Source: Microvirga lotononidis (lineage in GTDB: Bacteria > Pseudomonadota > Alphaproteobacteria > Rhizobiales > Beijerinckiaceae). From it: a stretch of 64,000 bases of DNA. Position numbers and translations under genes: made by a program. This document shows positions 1 through 9,105 of this stretch, piece after piece. The stretch lies in the NCBI RefSeq assembly GCF_034627025.1, contig NZ_CP141048.1, forward strand, positions 620,001 through 684,000, in the 5' to 3' direction. Within the stretch, counting starts at the first letter, position 1. Each line of letters begins with the position of its first letter. The notes beneath the pieces were generated by a model. That model was not told where the DNA came from. It worked only from the letters and a program-made list of their open reading frames with translations, and did no database searches.

Positions 1-2465
1 GATGCCTTGAGGACGGGCTTGTTGGAAAACTTGGCGATCTCCATCCGGCCGCCTGCGGCACTTCCGTTGGCATCGTAATAGAGCACGCCCTTGCCCTTGT
101 CGTAGATGATGTAATCGTCCTTGTCCTGCTGTTGAGTGCTCAGCTTGAAGTGCTTGGCCTTGAGCATCTTCGGCAGCGCCGCTGTGCCAGGCCCGAGTTT
201 TGTGAAGACGGCATTGTCGAGATAGATGGAATCCTGCTTCACGTTGTAGTCCTTGACGGTATCGTAGTTCGTCCTCCTGTGAGGCTTGACGTCGAAGACG
301 AAGACGTCGTTGCCGGCTCCGCCGGAGAGCGTGTCGTTGCCCGCACCGCCATTGAGCCTGTCGTCGCCGGCGCCGCCGGAGAAGACGTCGTTGCCGCTGC
401 CGCCGACCAGGATGTCATGGCCGGAGGTGCCCGTCGCGGTCTCACCGATCCAGTCGTTCACCTGAATGGTGAACTCCTTCACCGATGTCAGAACGCCGTC
501 GCTGACCTCGACCTTGATCACGTGCGACCGCGCCTGCTCGTAGTCGAGCAGTGCTCCGCCGGCCACCACGATAGATCTGCCGTCCTGTCCGATGGCGAAG
601 CGGCCGCCTGCATTGTCGAGCAGCTTGTAAGTGAGAGTTCTGCCTTCAGGATCCACAGCCGACAGATCGCCGACCTTCGTCCCCGTTGCCGCAACCTCAC
701 GCACGGAAGTCCCGGCGAGATTGAGATTGTCCGGTGTTTCATCGAGGTCGCTCACCTGGATGGTGAACTCCTTCACCTCCGTCAGAGCGCCATCGCTGAC
801 TTCGACCTTGATCACGTGCGACCGGGCGCGTTCATAATCGAGCAGCGCACCATTCGCGACCACGATGGACGTGCCGTCCCGGCCGATGGCGAAGCGGCCG
901 CCCGCATCGTTGAGCAACCGGAAGGTCAGGATCGTCCCCGGTTCATCCGTCGCGGACAGATCGCCGACCTTGGTGCCCGTCGCGGAGACCTCGCGGATCG
1001 AATGGCCCGTGAAATCGAGGTTCGTTGGAGCCGTGTTGGGATCGTCCGGTGTCTCGTCGGCGGAAAGATTGACGGTGAGTTGCGTCGCCAACTCTCGATT
1101 CCCGACATCGCGCAGGGACACATGGATGGTGCGAGTGTCACCCTCCTCACCCGAGCTTCTGCTGTAGGTCAATGCGTGAAGAACTTGTTGAACGCGTTCG
1201 GTCGTGGCCTGATCGTCGAAAGCGAAACCCACAAGAGAGGAACCCAGTCCGGATACGGACCCGATCTTCCGGCCGGCAACGAAGACATCTCTTACAGACC
1301 CTTGGGCAGAGACCGTCACCTCACCCGACTGATCGACATTGATGACGTCGTGCTCATCGGCCTCGTCGACTCGTAACACCAGCGACTTCAGGAGACCGCT
1401 GTCCACACTGAGGGCGGAATCCTGCGCCGTGTCCAGGAACACGGCAGTGCCGATTTCCGCCGCAATCGGCGCCTCGCCAAATCTCACAAGGTTCGGAGCG
1501 CCGTGAATCGACTCAACCTCGTTTCCGTCCTGATCAAAAGTGACGATTCTTTCGATGCCCTGACGGTGGAGGAGAAGTCGATCGAGAGCGGTCAAGGTGC
1601 CGGTCTCGAGGATCAGGCTGTCATTGGCCGTATCATAGCCATGGACCAGCTGCGCGATCTCCAGATTGCCGACGGTGATCGTGGCGCCATCGGTCTTGAG
1701 ATGAATGTCGAAGCTGGAGATCGTTTTGCCCGTCAGGTCGATATTAGAGCCCTGGAGATAGAGCCTGTCGCTCCCTCCTTGGCCGTCGATCCGCACGACA
1801 TCAGCCAGCTGATCAGCTCTCAAGGTCACGTAATCGACATCTGCCGTTCCCAGAATCGTCTCGGTATTGTCGAGCCCTGCCATCAGGTGCAGATCAAAAG
1901 CGCCGCCGCCGGTCAGCGTCAGGGTGTCGTTGCCGTCGCCACCGTTCAGGCTGTCTCCCGCGCCGATCAGGCTCCTGCTGGCATTGAATGTGTCGTCCTG
2001 TGCCGTCCCGATGATGTTGTCCCCGATGTGGAGATCGACGAAAGCGGAATCCTCGCCAGCGTCGGTCAGGTAGACGTCGATGCCGCGCCCAGCACTGAAG
2101 CCGATCTCTTGCGACAAATCTCTGTAAGTCAGGGCCCTGATGAGCGTTTGAACCAAGGCCGCCGTCGCATCGTCATTGAATTCGAAACCGATGCCGGATT
2201 CCCAGACATAGCCGATAAATCCGATCTCGATTCCGGCTACCACGACCGGCTTGCCCTCGCCCAGACCGTCAGGAAGCTCCACCTGGCCGGCTTCGGTCCG
2301 AATTCCAAATGCTGCCGGTGGTCCCCAGGTGACAACGTCCAGGTAGAGCAAGGGGTGATCCCCCGCCACGACTTCCGCGTTTTGTCCCTGGTCGATCAGA
2401 ACGTCCGCCCCGGGCTCTCTCAAAATATTGTCGCCGTCGAGATTCCGAATTTCAAGATTAGCCAT
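1..2465 (-). CDS. RTX/cadherin-like calcium-binding secreted protein, C-terminus beyond window
   Basis: An open frame of at least 821 codons starts at ATG 2465 and runs off the left edge, so the C-terminus is missing. Visible parts are an N-terminal domain (MANLEIRNLDGDN), an early glycine/aspartate patch (GGDGNDTLT) near residues 165-180, two tandem cadherin-like repeats of exactly 98 residues (about 475-670), and consecutive RTX nonapeptides (GGAGNDTL type) at about 678-722. There is no Sec signal, as expected of type I secretion substrates, whose export signal is C-terminal. The likely role is extracellular Ca2+-dependent folding and adhesion, which is inference. No type I exporter genes lie in the window. 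An AT-rich palindrome sits about 70 nt upstream. Confidence 0.85.
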   Translation of the reverse strand, partial: MANLEIRNLDGDNILREPGADVLIDQGQNAEVVAGDHPLLYLDVVTWGPPAAFGIRTEAGQVELPDGLGEGKPVVVAGIEIGFIGYVWESGIGFEFNDDATAALVQTLIRALTYRDLSQEIGFSAGRGIDVYLTDAGEDSAFVDLHIGDNIIGTAQDDTFNASRSLIGAGDSLNGGDGNDTLTLTGGGAFDLHLMAGLDNTETILGTADVDYVTLRADQLADVVRIDGQGGSDRLYLQGSNIDLTGKTISSFDIHLKTDGATITVGNLEIAQLVHGYDTANDSLILETGTLTALDRLLLHRQGIERIVTFDQDGNEVESIHGAPNLVRFGEAPIAAEIGTAVFLDTAQDSALSVDSGLLKSLVLRVDEADEHDVINVDQSGEVTVSAQGSVRDVFVAGRKIGSVSGLGSSLVGFAFDDQATTERVQQVLHALTYSRSSGEEGDTRTIHVSLRDVGNRELATQLTVNLSADETPDDPNTAPTNLDFTGHSIREVSATGTKVGDLSATDEPGTILTFRLLNDAGGRFAIGRDGTSIVVANGALLDYERARSHVIKVEVSDGALTEVKEFTIQVSDLDETPDNLNLAGTSVREVAATGTKVGDLSAVDPEGRTLTYKLLDNAGGRFAIGQDGRSIVVAGGALLDYEQARSHVIKVEVSDGVLTSVKEFTIQVNDWIGETATGTSGHDILVGGSGNDVFSGGAGDDRLNGGAGNDTLSGGAGNDVFVFDVKPHRRTNYDTVKDYNVKQDSIYLDNAVFTKLGPGTAALPKMLKAKHFKLSTQQQDKDDYIIYDKGKGVLYYDANGSAAGGRMEIAKFSNKPVLKA

Positions 2466-2536
2466 CGCGCCCCCCGCACGCCCTCGAGGCAGACCGGACA
2501 CGGCCAATCCCAGGACCCTGGGGCGACAATAAATCA

Positions 2537-2555
2537 ATTGTTATGTAATAACAAT
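2537..2555. promoter_or_regulatory. AT-rich palindrome upstream of the RTX gene, possible operator
   Basis: ATTGTTAT-GTA-ATAACAAT is a perfect inverted repeat with 8-bp arms and a 3-nt spacer, 72 nt before the RTX gene start. It lies in a short AT-rich stretch that contrasts with the GC-rich surroundings. Size and symmetry suit a dimeric regulator site in the promoter. The regulator is unknown. Confidence 0.4.
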
Positions 2556-2769
2556 AATTTGCTGTACTCTTCCCCTTGTTGCGCGGCAAGGTCCCGAACC
2601 AGCGCCGCAACTGTGGATACTGACTGAAGGGAAGTGCCCTTGCCGCCCGAGGCAAGCACCAGGCCGTCATTTCTGGGCGAGACATGGCGGAGGGCGAGAA
2701 TTCATGGCGCCGGGCCATGGTGCGCATCCCCTTTCCCGCTTCGTGCGGCGGGGATGACATGCACTGCTT

Positions 2770-2856
2770 CATGGCCGGCCTTGTGCCGTCCATCTCGATA
2801 CGGTGAGGGATGGAGCCTCGATCAATCGAGATCACCGGCACGAGGCCGGTGATGAC
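2770..2856. repeat. REP-like intergenic palindromic element, copy 1
   Basis: Two linked units are seen: CATGGCCGGCC..GTCCATCTCGATA, then ATCACCGGC-ACGAG-GCCGGTGAT. Near-identical pairs occur at 25424-25530 and 58011-58092, and half elements near 41740 and 44589. The element occupies the gap between the RTX gene and gshA (2466-2925), in which no convincing gene was seen. Confidence 0.7.
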
Positions 2857-2880
2857 AGGAAACGTGTCGCTTCACTTCCG

Positions 2881-2896
2881 GAACAATGCATTGTTC
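2881..2896. other. 16-bp perfect palindrome just past gshA
   Basis: GAACAATGCATTGTTC is perfectly self-complementary and ends 29 nt from the gshA stop codon. No T-tract follows on either strand, so it does not look like an intrinsic terminator. It could be a protein-binding site or part of the neighbouring repeat region. Confidence 0.35.
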
Positions 2897-2925
2897 GGCG
2901 TGGACCGGAGGAAGCAACTAGCACT

Positions 2926-4296
2926 TCAGAACGCGGTTTCCTTGAAAGCCGGAAGCACGGAGCCGCCCCATGGCCCTTCGAAGAGCGCCAGCAACCGCTC
3001 GGCCTGCGTGCGGCCCGAGGCGACGATCTCTTCCGCGTAGGTGAGATGCCGGGTCTCGTCGCGTCCTGCTCCGTCGAGATATCCGCGCCGCTTGAGGCCC
3101 TCATGCGAGAGCGCCAGCGCATCGCGCGCGACGTCCTGCACGGACCGTCCTGCGATGCTCGCCTTCAAGGCCTGTTTCGGCACGTCGGCGCGCAGCTGCT
3201 CACGCTCCTGCGCGGTCCATGTCTTCACCAGCTCCCATGCTCCGTCGAGCGCCGCCTCATCGTAGAGCAGGCCGGTCCAGAACGCCGAGAGAGCGACGAT
3301 GTGTTCGACATTGCCGACGTCCGCGCCACGCATTTCGAGATAGCGCTTCAGGCGCACCTCCGGGAACACGGTGGAAACGTGGTTTGCCCAGTCGGATTGG
3401 GTGGCGCGCTCGCCCGGCAATTGCGAGAGCTTGCCGGCGAACAGGTCGCGGAAGGAGGAACCCGCCACGTCGTGATAGGTCGCGTCGCGCTTGACGAAAT
3501 ACAGGGGCACGTCGAGCACCCAGTCCACGTAGCGCTCGTAGCCGAAGCCGTCCTCGAAGGCGAAGGCCATCATGCCCGTGCGGTCGCGATCCGTGTCGCG
3601 CCAGATCTGCGAGCGCATGGAGAGATAGCCATTCGGCTTGCCATCGGTGAAGGGCGAGTTGGCGAAGATCGCGGTTGCGATGGGCTGGAGCGCGAGCGAT
3701 ACGCGCAGCTTCTTCACCATGTCGGCTTCGGACGCGTAGTCCATGTTCACCTGCACGGTGGACGTGCGGTACATCATGTCGAGGCCGAGCGAGCCTACCT
3801 TCGGCATGTAGTTCGTCATGATGCGGTAACGCGCCTTGGGCATCACCGGGGTCTCGGCGCGCGTCCAGAGGGGGCTCATGCCGAGGGTGAGGAAGCCGAG
3901 GCCGAGCCCCTCCCCGACCGCCTTCGCGTCGGCGATATGCTGCGCCGTCTCGCGGGCGGTTTCGTGCAGCGTCCTGAGCGGAGCCCCGGACAGTTCGAAC
4001 TGTCCGCCAGGCTCGAGCGAAATCGCTCCGCCGCCCACGTCGTCGGCAAGGCCGATGGGCTGGCCGTCCTCCAGGATCGGCGCCCAGCCGGTGCGCGCCT
4101 GCAGCCCCTCGAGGAGCGCGCGGATGCCCTCGGCCCCATCGTACGGAACGGGGGCGGCATCGGCCGTGTAGAACGGAATCTTCTCGTGTTCGGTGCCGAG
4201 CCGCCAAGCATCCCGCGGCTTCTCGCCGGAGGCGATCCAATCCACGAGCTCCGACCGCGCACCAATGGGGGTCGTATCGGATACGTCCCGCGCCAT
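2926..4296 (-). CDS. gshA: Glutamate-cysteine ligase (glutathione synthesis, first step)
   Basis: A 456-residue GCS2-superfamily protein that joins L-glutamate and L-cysteine with ATP to form gamma-glutamylcysteine in the cytosol. The N-terminal GTEHEK motif (residues 34-39) and the stretch MTNYMPKVGSLGLDMMYRT followed by QVNMDY fit the plant/alphaproteobacterial class of GshA, as does the length of about 455 residues. ATG at 4296 is preceded by GAGGTG. It lies downstream of a second GCS2-fold gene in the same direction, 177 nt away. Glutathione supply fits the glutathione S-transferase at 36865. Confidence 0.93.
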   Translation of the reverse strand: MARDVSDTTPIGARSELVDWIASGEKPRDAWRLGTEHEKIPFYTADAAPVPYDGAEGIRALLEGLQARTGWAPILEDGQPIGLADDVGGGAISLEPGGQFELSGAPLRTLHETARETAQHIADAKAVGEGLGLGFLTLGMSPLWTRAETPVMPKARYRIMTNYMPKVGSLGLDMMYRTSTVQVNMDYASEADMVKKLRVSLALQPIATAIFANSPFTDGKPNGYLSMRSQIWRDTDRDRTGMMAFAFEDGFGYERYVDWVLDVPLYFVKRDATYHDVAGSSFRDLFAGKLSQLPGERATQSDWANHVSTVFPEVRLKRYLEMRGADVGNVEHIVALSAFWTGLLYDEAALDGAWELVKTWTAQEREQLRADVPKQALKASIAGRSVQDVARDALALSHEGLKRRGYLDGAGRDETRHLTYAEEIVASGRTQAERLLALFEGPWGGSVLPAFKETAF

Positions 4297-4473
4297 GCAT
4301 CACCTCATCAAAAAGCGCGTTCAAGGCGCGCCGACTCAGGGTCGGGACTCAATAAGGGGCTTAAGGCCAAGGCGCAATGAGGGACCAAAGCACAAAACGA
4401 CGAGGGCGCCGCCGCCCTCGCCGAAGCACCGGGTCCCGAAGGCTTGCGCCTCCTCCGAGATCCATTTGATCCG

Positions 4474-5613
4474 CTAGTGCCGGATCGCCGTCTCCCCCAT
4501 CGTCTCCGCGCTGAGCCAGTCGACCACGCCGGCAAGGGCATCGCGGTTCGACAGGCCGCGACCGACCGCTTCCGTATAGAGCGTCAGCTGCTGGTCGGCG
4601 CTGGTGCCGCGGGCGACGATCCAGCGCGCGAGATCGAGCTCCCGCTGGCAGCCGAGGGCCTTGGCGTCGTCGGCCACGAGGTCGAGGGTCTCCTCGAGGA
4701 GTTCCCGCACGGGCTTGGCGGTGCGCGTCTTCTCGTCCACGAAGCTGCCGTGGATGCCGTAGCGCTGGGCCCGCCAGCCGTTCTCGTCGTTGATGGCCCG
4801 CGAGGCGCCCGTCTGCCCGGCGTTGAGCGTGGTGTCGAGGCTCAAGTGGCGCACGAGGCAGCGGTAGAGGGCGGCGATCGCGATGGTGTCGTCGAGGCGC
4901 GTGCAGCTGTCGGCAACCCGCAGCTCGAGGGTCGGGTGCTTGAGCGACGGCCGGATCACCCACCAGACGTAGGTGGAATTTTCGATGGCGCGTGCGGTCA
5001 CGAGGGTGTCGATGTAGCGCTGATAGTCCTGCTCGTTCTCGAACAGGTCCGGCAGGCCCGTGCGCGGCAGCTCGCGATAGGCGGCGAGCCGGTAGCCCAG
5101 AAGGCCCGTGCGCTGCGCCTGCCAGAACGGCGAGGAGGTCGAGAGCGCGAGCAGCAGCGGCAGGTAGGGCTGAATCCGGTTCATGATATCGACGCGCATG
5201 CCGAGATCCGGCACTTCCACATGCACATGCATGCCGCACAGGACGTTCCGGCTGCCGAGCATCTGCAGGTCGTGCATGACCTTCCCGTAGCGCGGCTGCG
5301 CCGTGGGACGGATTCGCGTCCAGACGGCGAGCGGATGGGTGCCGGAAGCCATGATGGACAGGTCGAACTCGCGCGCGACAGCCCCCACGGAGGAGCGAAG
5401 TCCGGCGAGCTGCGTGCGCGCCTCGGAAAATTCCAGCACGGGCTTGGTGGCAATCTCGATCTGCGGCTCGAGCATTTCGGGGTGGATGTCGCCGGACACC
5501 TTGTCCCGGCAGGCTGCAAAGAACTCCTTGATCTTCCCCTTGGCGATATCCCGTCTCGGCGCATCGTTGACGAAGTACTCTTCCTCGATGCCGAACTTGA
5601 AATCCCAGCTCAT
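4474..5613 (-). CDS. Carboxylate-amine ligase, YbdK/GCS2 family
   Basis: A 379-residue protein of the YbdK (GCS2) family. GIEEEYF sits at the N-terminus (residues 8-14), followed by HPEMLEPQIEIATKP, GMHVHVEVPD and ESADSCTRLD-like stretches (here ELRVADSCTRLDD). YbdK proteins have weak glutamate-cysteine ligase activity in vitro and an uncertain native substrate. ATG 5613 was chosen because the family motif starts eight residues later and GAGGATACCAAGG precedes it; a GTG at 5661 would add 16 residues with no homology expected. Its proximity to gshA suggests a related thiol or peptide role, which is inference. Confidence 0.85.
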   Translation of the reverse strand: MSWDFKFGIEEEYFVNDAPRRDIAKGKIKEFFAACRDKVSGDIHPEMLEPQIEIATKPVLEFSEARTQLAGLRSSVGAVAREFDLSIMASGTHPLAVWTRIRPTAQPRYGKVMHDLQMLGSRNVLCGMHVHVEVPDLGMRVDIMNRIQPYLPLLLALSTSSPFWQAQRTGLLGYRLAAYRELPRTGLPDLFENEQDYQRYIDTLVTARAIENSTYVWWVIRPSLKHPTLELRVADSCTRLDDTIAIAALYRCLVRHLSLDTTLNAGQTGASRAINDENGWRAQRYGIHGSFVDEKTRTAKPVRELLEETLDLVADDAKALGCQRELDLARWIVARGTSADQQLTLYTEAVGRGLSNRDALAGVVDWLSAETMGETAIRH

Positions 5614-5792
5614 TTCCTTGGTATCCTCAATTCTTATCTTATTCAGAAATGATCTTCGCACGTGCGGATCGGCCTGCGTCGACCCGGCCCAAACTCCGGC
5701 GCAATGGGGCCAGATTGGGGCGAATCGACGCGAAACTGCTAAGCTTCTGAATCTATAGGCCGATTGAATTCAGCCCTTGTCGGCCGGTGCGA

Positions 5793-6539
5793 TCAGTTCC
5801 AATCGCCGAGCACTGACTGAACGATCGCCAGTGCGGCCACAGCGGCTGTGTCAGCTCGCAGGATTCGCGGACCCAACGATACGCAAACACATCTTTCGTG
5901 GGCGGCGACAAGCGCTCTCTCCTGATCGGTGAACCCCCCTTCGGGGCCCACGATAACGGCCAGACCAGCTTGTTTGTTCCCAAGCTTGGCCAGAGCCTCG
6001 ACCGGGTTGGAAACAGGCGCGTTCTCGTCGCAGAAGACAACCAGCCGCTCCTTCTCCAAACCCTTGAGAAAACGGCCCAAATCCTCTTCCTCCCGCACTC
6101 CGGGGATCGCCAGGATTCCACATTGCTCGGCGGCCTCGATGGCATTGCTGCGCATGCGGTCGAGGTTCACCCGGGTGGCCTGGGTCCGGCGCGTGAGGAC
6201 GGGCTGGAGGATGCCCGCGCCCATCTCCACGGCTTTCTGGACCATGTAGTCGAGGCGAGCATGCTTGAGAGGCGCGAAGGCATAGATGACGTCGGGAGCA
6301 GGCTCCTGCTCCCGGGTCAGCTCCATGCAGACGAGATCGGCGGCCTTGCGTCCCTCGACAGCGACCTCGGCCCGCCATTCCCCGTCCTGCCCGTTGAAGA
6401 TCAGGACGGTTTCCCCCGCCTTCAGGCGCAGGACGTTCAGGAGATAGTTGGCCTGCCCCCGGTCGAGCGCGATCCTGGACCCGGCCCGGAGAGGCGCGTC
6501 GATGAAAAGGCGGGGGGCGTTGAAGTCGTAATCGGCCAT
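5793..6539 (-). CDS. rsmE: 16S rRNA (uracil(1498)-N3)-methyltransferase
   Basis: A 248-residue SPOUT-class methyltransferase that methylates N3 of U1498 in 16S rRNA using S-adenosylmethionine. An N-terminal PUA-like domain (APRLFIDAPL.. NYLLNVLRLKAGE) is followed by the knotted methyltransferase domain. The SAM-binding signatures VGPEGGF (197-203) and LGPRILRADTA (222-232) are intact. Length is normal for RsmE. It faces the ubiA-side genes divergently; an rsmE-ubiA-gshA neighbourhood is common in Rhizobiales. Confidence 0.95.
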   Translation of the reverse strand: MADYDFNAPRLFIDAPLRAGSRIALDRGQANYLLNVLRLKAGETVLIFNGQDGEWRAEVAVEGRKAADLVCMELTREQEPAPDVIYAFAPLKHARLDYMVQKAVEMGAGILQPVLTRRTQATRVNLDRMRSNAIEAAEQCGILAIPGVREEEDLGRFLKGLEKERLVVFCDENAPVSNPVEALAKLGNKQAGLAVIVGPEGGFTDQERALVAAHERCVCVSLGPRILRADTAAVAALAIVQSVLGDWN

Positions 6540-6746
6540 GGGGATCTTGTGCAGAACAGCCTCCCCTGTATCAAGTTCCTCCGGCCCGAGGGAGGGGGAC
6601 GACCCGTCCGGTCACTAAAAATTCAGGTGCGGCATGGCACAGGCTGTGATTTAGGCGACCATTCGCCTCTTGGCCTCAAGGCCCTGAACCTGTTAACAGA
6701 ACACAGTCACGCGAGACGTCGCGTGCCAAGTGAGGGAATTTTGGGC

Positions 6747-7214
6747 ATGACGCACATCCGTTCGCACATCCTGGCTGCGTTTGCCGTCGCCGGCATTTTC
6801 GTGACCGCTCCTGCCTTTGCGCAGTCGAGCGCCTGCCAGGAAGGGCAAAAAATCCTGCAGGAACGCCAGGGCCTCATCCAGCAGATCAACAAGCTCACCA
6901 ACGGCGGCAAGAACAAGAAGCTCGACCCGCGGGAAGCCTGCACCATCTTCTCAAAGCTCGTGACGAACGGGACGGCCGGCCAGAAGTGGATGACCGACAA
7001 CAAGGACTGGTGCCAGGTTCCCGATCAGCTGGTCCAGAGCTTCGCCGAAGATCACAAGCGATCCCAACAGTTCAAGGGCCAGGCCTGCGGCGCGGCCGCG
7101 AAGATGGCCGAGATGGAGAAGCGCGCCAAGCAGCAGGCCCAGCAGGGCGGCGGCGCCGGCAAGTTGGGCGGTGGCCTGACCGGCACCCTGAGCATCCCGA
7201 AGGGCGCCCTCTAA
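6747..7214 (+). CDS. Small secreted protein of unknown function
   Basis: A 155-residue protein that I do not recognise. Residues 1-26 form a clear Sec signal peptide (HILAAFAVAGIFVTAPAFA, cleavage before QSS). The mature part has cysteines in SACQEG, EACTIF, DWCQV and QACGAA, which could form two disulfides, then a Lys/Gln-rich helix (MEKRAKQQAQQGG) and a glycine-rich tail. ATG 6747 was chosen because the signal peptide begins there. It lies 18 nt before ubiA and may be co-transcribed with it. The periplasmic location is inferred from the signal peptide only. Confidence 0.75.
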   Translation: MTHIRSHILAAFAVAGIFVTAPAFAQSSACQEGQKILQERQGLIQQINKLTNGGKNKKLDPREACTIFSKLVTNGTAGQKWMTDNKDWCQVPDQLVQSFAEDHKRSQQFKGQACGAAAKMAEMEKRAKQQAQQGGGAGKLGGGLTGTLSIPKGAL

Positions 7215-7232
7215 GCCGGAAACCGACGAGCC

Positions 7233-8162
7233 ATGGAGCGTCCCGGAACGCCTTCCCTGCCCGATGCCGTCAAGGGACATTGGGCCGACCGGTGGGCGCC
7301 TGCGGGCGTCAGGCCCTATCTGCGTCTGGCCCGCATCGAGCGGCCCATCGGCTGGTGGCTGCTTCTCCTGCCCTGCTGGTGGTCGGCTGCGCTCGCCGCC
7401 ATCGCGGCGGGACAGCCCTGGCCGAACCCGATCCATTGCCTGCTCTTCCTGATCGGCGCCGTGGCGATGCGCGGGGCCGGCTGCACCTACAACGACATCG
7501 TCGACCGGGACCTCGACACCCGGGTCGAGCGCACCCGCCAGCGCCCCCTGCCGTCGGGGCAGGTCAGCCTGAAAGGCGCGCTGGCCTTCCTCGCGCTCCA
7601 GGGCATCGTCGGTCTTCTGGTCCTGCTCCAGTTCAACGCCTTCGCCATCGCGACCGGCTTCGCCTCGCTGGGGGTCGTGGCGCTCTATCCGTTCATGAAG
7701 CGATTCTTCTGGATGCCGCAGATCGTCCTGGGCCTCGCCTTCGCCTGGGGGGCGCTGATGGGCTGGGCCGCCGCCTTCGGCTTCCTGAGTTGGGCTCCGA
7801 TCCTTCTCTATCTCGGCAGCATCGCCTGGGTGGTGGGCTACGACACCATCTACGCGCTCCAGGACATCGAGGACGACGAGATCGCCGGGATCAAGTCCTC
7901 AGCTCGCTTCTTCGGCGAGAATGTGAAGCTCGGCGTCGGCATCTGCTATGCGTTGACCCTGGTCTTCATCACCGCAGCCCTGACCTTGGTGCGGGCAGGC
8001 TGGCCCTCCTTCGCCGGCTTGAGTCTCTTCGCCCTCCACCTGGGCTGGCAGGTCGCGCGCATCGACCGGGCGGATGGCGCGGGCGCGCTGCGGCTCTTCC
8101 GCGCGAATCGGGATGCGGGCCTGATCCTGTTCGCGGCCATGACCCTCGACTGCTTCATCTAG
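7233..8162 (+). CDS. ubiA: 4-hydroxybenzoate octaprenyltransferase (ubiquinone synthesis)
   Basis: A 309-residue polytopic membrane prenyltransferase that attaches the polyprenyl chain to 4-hydroxybenzoate. The two Asp-rich Mg2+/diphosphate-binding motifs are present: NDIVDRDLD (residues 87-95) and DTIYALQDIEDDEIAG (about 204-219). ARIERPIGWWLLLLPCWW and ERTRQRPLPSG are typical of UbiA. Several hydrophobic segments span the rest. Length matches the family. It follows the secreted hypothetical gene closely. Confidence 0.95.
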   Translation: MERPGTPSLPDAVKGHWADRWAPAGVRPYLRLARIERPIGWWLLLLPCWWSAALAAIAAGQPWPNPIHCLLFLIGAVAMRGAGCTYNDIVDRDLDTRVERTRQRPLPSGQVSLKGALAFLALQGIVGLLVLLQFNAFAIATGFASLGVVALYPFMKRFFWMPQIVLGLAFAWGALMGWAAAFGFLSWAPILLYLGSIAWVVGYDTIYALQDIEDDEIAGIKSSARFFGENVKLGVGICYALTLVFITAALTLVRAGWPSFAGLSLFALHLGWQVARIDRADGAGALRLFRANRDAGLILFAAMTLDCFI

Positions 8163-8242
8163 GAACCGCAGCCGCGTCGAAATGGAAGGTTTAGACAGGC
8201 GGGCTATGGTATCTCCTCCCAATAGCTCCCATCTCAGATTCG

Positions 8243-9046
8243 ATGCTGTCCTCCTCACCCCAATCGATTGCCGCTCTCGCTCCCGCCGTCCGTGACGCCG
8301 CCCGCCAGGCGGGCGAGCTCGCCCTGCCCTATTACCGCGCCGGCGCGCAGACGGCTGCCAGGCTCTGGTACAAGGGGCAGAGCTCTCCGGTGACGGAAGC
8401 GGATATTGCCCTCGACGTCTTCCTGAAGGAGCATCTTTCCGGACTGTTCCCGGAGGCCGGCTGGCTCTCCGAGGAAACCGCCGACGATCCGTCGCGCCTC
8501 GAGCAAAGCTATGTTTGGATCGTCGACCCCATCGACGGCACCCGAGCCTTCGCTTCGGGCCACGCCGACTGGGCCATCTCCATTGCCCTCGTCAAGGACG
8601 GCAGGCCGGTCCTCGGCGTCCTCCACGCTCCGATCCATGAGCGTCTTTATGAAGCGCGGATCGGCGAAGGAGCCTGGTGCAACGGCGAGAGGCTGGCGCT
8701 GGACCAAGCCGGCGGTACCTCTCCGGCCCGGGTGGCGGGCCCTAAGCCTCTCGTGGACCGGCTCGAACGCCGCATGGGCCCGGTCGAGCGCCTGCCCAAG
8801 GTGCCGTCCCTGGCGCTCCGGCTGGCCCGGGTGGCGGAAGGCACCATCGATATCGGGCTCGTCTCCGCCAATGCACAGGACTGGGACATCGCCGCAGCCG
8901 ACCTCATTCTGCAGGAGGCAGGCGGCTGCCTAACGGGGTTCGATGGTTCGACGCCGATCTACAACAGGCCCCAGCCCTCTCACGATGAGATGATTGCCGT
9001 TGCGTCACGGTTGCATCCTCGTGCTATTGGAGCCATGAGAGCCTGA
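8243..9046 (+). CDS. cysQ: Inositol monophosphatase-family phosphatase, CysQ-like
   Basis: A 267-residue Mg2+-dependent phosphatase of the IMPase/FBPase fold. Metal-site residues are visible: E77/E78 in WLSEETAD, DPIDGT at 95-100, and the late aspartate in WDIAAADLILQEAGG. CysQ members hydrolyse 3'-phosphoadenosine 5'-phosphate, a by-product of sulfate assimilation. Sequence alone does not separate this from an inositol monophosphatase. The call rests on the family assignment usual at this locus in related bacteria. Confidence 0.8.
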   Translation: MLSSSPQSIAALAPAVRDAARQAGELALPYYRAGAQTAARLWYKGQSSPVTEADIALDVFLKEHLSGLFPEAGWLSEETADDPSRLEQSYVWIVDPIDGTRAFASGHADWAISIALVKDGRPVLGVLHAPIHERLYEARIGEGAWCNGERLALDQAGGTSPARVAGPKPLVDRLERRMGPVERLPKVPSLALRLARVAEGTIDIGLVSANAQDWDIAAADLILQEAGGCLTGFDGSTPIYNRPQPSHDEMIAVASRLHPRAIGAMRA

Positions 9047-9105
9047 CATCGTCGGCTCCAGCCGACATCGATCCTTCCAACACTCTTCAGAAGAGCCCTA
9101 TCACC

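Noticed and set aside
132..2627. Long plus-strand open frames at 132-1376 and 1503-2627
   Set aside because: They are exactly antisense to the RTX gene in the same codon register; the minus-strand frame has real RTX and cadherin-like motifs and the plus-strand ones have none.
2458..2841. Minus-strand frame of 127 codons upstream of the RTX gene
   Set aside because: It covers the palindrome, the repeat and the start of the RTX gene, and has no family features.
2803..5652. Plus-strand frames at 2803-4380 and 4444-5652
   Set aside because: Shadows of gshA and the YbdK-type gene; the opposite strand carries clear family motifs.
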